Assembly (NCBI RefSeq): GCF_002855495.1 | Contig: NZ_PKRO01000031.1 | Coordinates: 1 to 34,843 of the forward strand | From: Porphyrobacter sp. TH134 | Lineage (GTDB): Bacteria; Pseudomonadota; Alphaproteobacteria; Sphingomonadales; Sphingomonadaceae | DNA: 34,843 bases | Direction: 5' to 3' | Shown: positions 33,226 through 34,843 of the stretch, one piece after another | How the letters are laid out: each line of letters opens with the position of its first letter | Numbering within the stretch: the first letter of the stretch is position 1 | The notes under the pieces: generated by a model | What the model was told of the DNA's origin: nothing | Database searches by the model: none | What the model saw: only the letters and a program-made list of their open reading frames with translations | Position numbers and translations under genes: made by a program

Positions 33226-33690
33226 TCAGACCACGTCGGCCCTCAGAATTCCGGCTGTTTGCATCACTTGCAAGAGACCGGAAATCGCTTCACGTGCCTC
33301 GACGTCGATTACCAAGCCGCCCTCCGGCAAGGCTGGCGTTATGGCCGATAGCCACTGGGACCTGAACACCAACGCCTGTCCGGTCGTCTGGTCAAACAGC
33401 TGCATTCCGTCTGATGGCTCGATATAGTGCCAGTCGCCGCCGATCCGCACAGCCAATCGGTCAGTCCGACCCGACCAGACCCCTGTCGCCGGGGCCGTGA
33501 TCCTGAAGCAGTCGCCGTCATCGGGACTTGCGGGCGGTGCAGGCTGTGATGCTTTCACGATCCGCATGAACAAGGCGTCGATCAGACACATGGCCTGATT
33601 TACAAAGAACTCCTTCTGCGCCTGACCCGGAACCAGAAGCGGCAACCCAATAGCTGACGTTGTGTTTGAAAAAGTGACGGGATCGGGCAT
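33226..33690 (-). CDS. DUF2793 protein, GTA/phage-associated
   Basis: This 154-residue protein reads 'TSAIGLPLLVPGQAQKEFFV' followed by NQAMCLIDALFMRIV, the start of the DUF2793 domain. The usual 'PDDGDCFRITAPATGVWSG' and 'DWHYIEPSDGMQLFD' segments come next. DUF2793 proteins occur at the distal end of gene-transfer-agent and related tail clusters in alphaproteobacteria, probably as a tail-fibre or attachment component. AGGAGG lies close before ATG 33690. It starts 16 bases after the tail-protein gene and ends the cluster; the OmpA gene begins 171 bases further on. Confidence 0.85.
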   Translation of the reverse strand: MPDPVTFSNTTSAIGLPLLVPGQAQKEFFVNQAMCLIDALFMRIVKASQPAPPASPDDGDCFRITAPATGVWSGRTDRLAVRIGGDWHYIEPSDGMQLFDQTTGQALVFRSQWLSAITPALPEGGLVIDVEAREAISGLLQVMQTAGILRADVV

Positions 33691-33706
33691 CACAGCCTCC
33701 TGATAA

Positions 33707-34843
33707 CTACAATGATGGGGCAAGCAAAACGGCTGCCGAATGATCGAATGTGCCGACCTGTCTGACCCACAACTGGGCAGAACCATACGCAGCGAGCAGT
33801 TCTGCCCGTTCGGATTGTGCGAGATGCAGCTGTGCAGTATTGAGCTGCCACAGGACATGGGGGGCTTCGACCGGGCCATAACCCACAAGATAGGCTTCGC
33901 GCTCTTCCACAAGCGGAACGTCAACGCCATCGTCCCACCGCCATTGCCCGCGCGCGCGCCGTGTCCAGCGATAGAGGATTGACTGGTCGGCCCCAAGCGT
34001 CGCTTGCGGATGAACCGGACAGGGCGGCCGCCGCGCCAATCCGGCATTGACGAGCGGCACGACCACGGCCTCCGGGTCGCCCGTCCCCATGGCTGCCACG
34101 CGGGTATTCCCCAAAGAAGGAACAAGCGCGGGATCCAGCGGTATCAGGCTGTCATCGATCAAGATGACAGGCGTCTGGGCTGCATGCCCAATGGCGGCCT
34201 CGGGCTCGGTCCCGCCCCGACCGCGGAGCAGCCCGGCAATCCGCCACCGCCCTCCACCCAGCGGTTGCGCGCGCTGGAATTGCATAAGCTCGCCGCCGAC
34301 CAGCAAACGGTTCGCGCCGGCAGCCAGGCCGGCAAGGTCTGTTTCGGCCAGGTCGAAATCGTCGGCGATGAAGTCGACAATTGCGGTGGCTTCAGGCTCA
34401 AACAGCATCGCTGCCGATCCGGCGAGCGGCTGCGCCAAGACGCCCAAGGCCGCGCGCTGGCTTCCCGTTGCGCCAAGATCGACCAACGTGTTTCCTTGGA
34501 CCGCATAGAGCGCGGCACCGCGCCACGCGCTGTTCTGTGCTGATGCAGCCGCATAAGCGTTGGGGGCAGAAACATTCGCGCCAGTATCTGGCGGGAGCTC
34601 CACCGCTAACAGATGCGTCGCCGGAATGAGCAGATCGGGAAGCTGCAAGTTTTCACCGGGATCGCTGGCCCGGGGCGTGCCTGCGCTGGGTGCCAGTCGC
34701 TCAAGCTCCAAGGCGATGCCGCGGTCGAGCCATTCCCAGCTGCGCAATGTTGAAGGACAGTTCACAGGAGCCGTAAGGCGACATCCAGCTTTACGAGGTG
34801 TCGCCTTGGCCTGATCGATTTCCCGGCGGATGGTCTTCCGGGA
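33707..34843 (-). CDS. GTA/phage tail protein, C-terminal part (cut by window edge)
   Basis: The frame is open from the window edge to a TAG at 33707-33709, giving 378 residues of the C-terminal end. It contains 'RLLVGGELMQFQRAQPLGGG', 'WRIAGLLRGRGGTEPEAAIG' and 'PVILIDDSLIPLD', which match the end of the large GTA host-recognition or 'TIM-barrel-like' tail protein (position of Rhodobacter orfg15). The terminal ~100 residues are rich in Trp and Arg pairs ('ILYRWTRRARGQWRWDDG'). A GTG at 34765 lies inside the frame but should not be taken as the start, because coding continues past it. The next gene, DUF2793, supports the identification. The upstream TIM-barrel region is outside the window. 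Confidence 0.8.
   Translation of the reverse strand, partial: SRKTIRREIDQAKATPRKAGCRLTAPVNCPSTLRSWEWLDRGIALELERLAPSAGTPRASDPGENLQLPDLLIPATHLLAVELPPDTGANVSAPNAYAAASAQNSAWRGAALYAVQGNTLVDLGATGSQRAALGVLAQPLAGSAAMLFEPEATAIVDFIADDFDLAETDLAGLAAGANRLLVGGELMQFQRAQPLGGGRWRIAGLLRGRGGTEPEAAIGHAAQTPVILIDDSLIPLDPALVPSLGNTRVAAMGTGDPEAVVVPLVNAGLARRPPCPVHPQATLGADQSILYRWTRRARGQWRWDDGVDVPLVEEREAYLVGYGPVEAPHVLWQLNTAQLHLAQSERAELLAAYGSAQLWVRQVGTFDHSAAVLLAPSL

Overview
The window looks like a chromosomal segment of a GC-rich alphaproteobacterium, most likely Sphingomonadales and close to Erythrobacteraceae. Three things point that way: protein similarity recognised by eye (PheS/PheT, RF3, MutS, GlnK/AmtB, a two-domain cold-shock protein), conserved gene pairs (argD-argF-hslO, rpmI-rplT-pheS-pheT), and the tail of a gene-transfer-agent-like cluster at the right edge. 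No database search was possible, so the genus is inference.

Layout. Positions 1-450 hold the last 26 codons of an IS3-type transposase and non-coding mobile-element debris, followed by a small DUF3592 membrane protein (451-891). Malic enzyme (maeB, minus) and mutS (plus) are divergent. Two unrecognised small genes converge at 6013-6759: a membrane-anchored protein and a very acidic protein. A minus-strand run gluQ, HIG1-domain protein, PduO-type cobalamin adenosyltransferase and 3-hydroxybutyryl-CoA dehydrogenase covers 9455-6843. It diverges from a stand-alone HNH endonuclease across an 11-bp inverted repeat that resembles two DnaA boxes.

The translation block follows on the plus strand: rpmI, rplT, a strong terminator, pheS, pheT, an SDR dehydrogenase, a four-helix membrane protein and prfC. 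From pheS to prfC every stop overlaps the next start. An alpha/beta hydrolase and a PNPOx-fold protein follow. Two palindromic insertions appear to have been absorbed in frame in this block, one inside pheS and one at the start of the SDR gene. Next comes a nitrogen-control unit, glnK-amtB, behind a near-consensus sigma-54 promoter.

From 24488 to 21068 a compact minus-strand operon encodes a TIGR01244-type rhodanese/phosphatase-like protein, a small anchored protein of unknown function, a fatty acid hydroxylase/sterol desaturase-family membrane protein and a GMC flavin oxidoreductase. This is the best candidate here for an undescribed pathway. Divergent from it is a cold-shock protein with two CSD domains and a roughly 100-residue Gly/Arg/Asp-rich N-terminal tail. 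Arginine biosynthesis (argD-argF), the redox chaperone gene hslO, a DUF3617-like exported protein, queC (preQ0 synthesis) and a spinster-type MFS transporter follow on the plus strand. The right end is minus strand: an OmpA-family porin with a run of 26 prolines, a DUF2793 protein, and the C-terminal part of a GTA/phage tail protein that runs off the window. No tRNA, rRNA or CRISPR array was seen.
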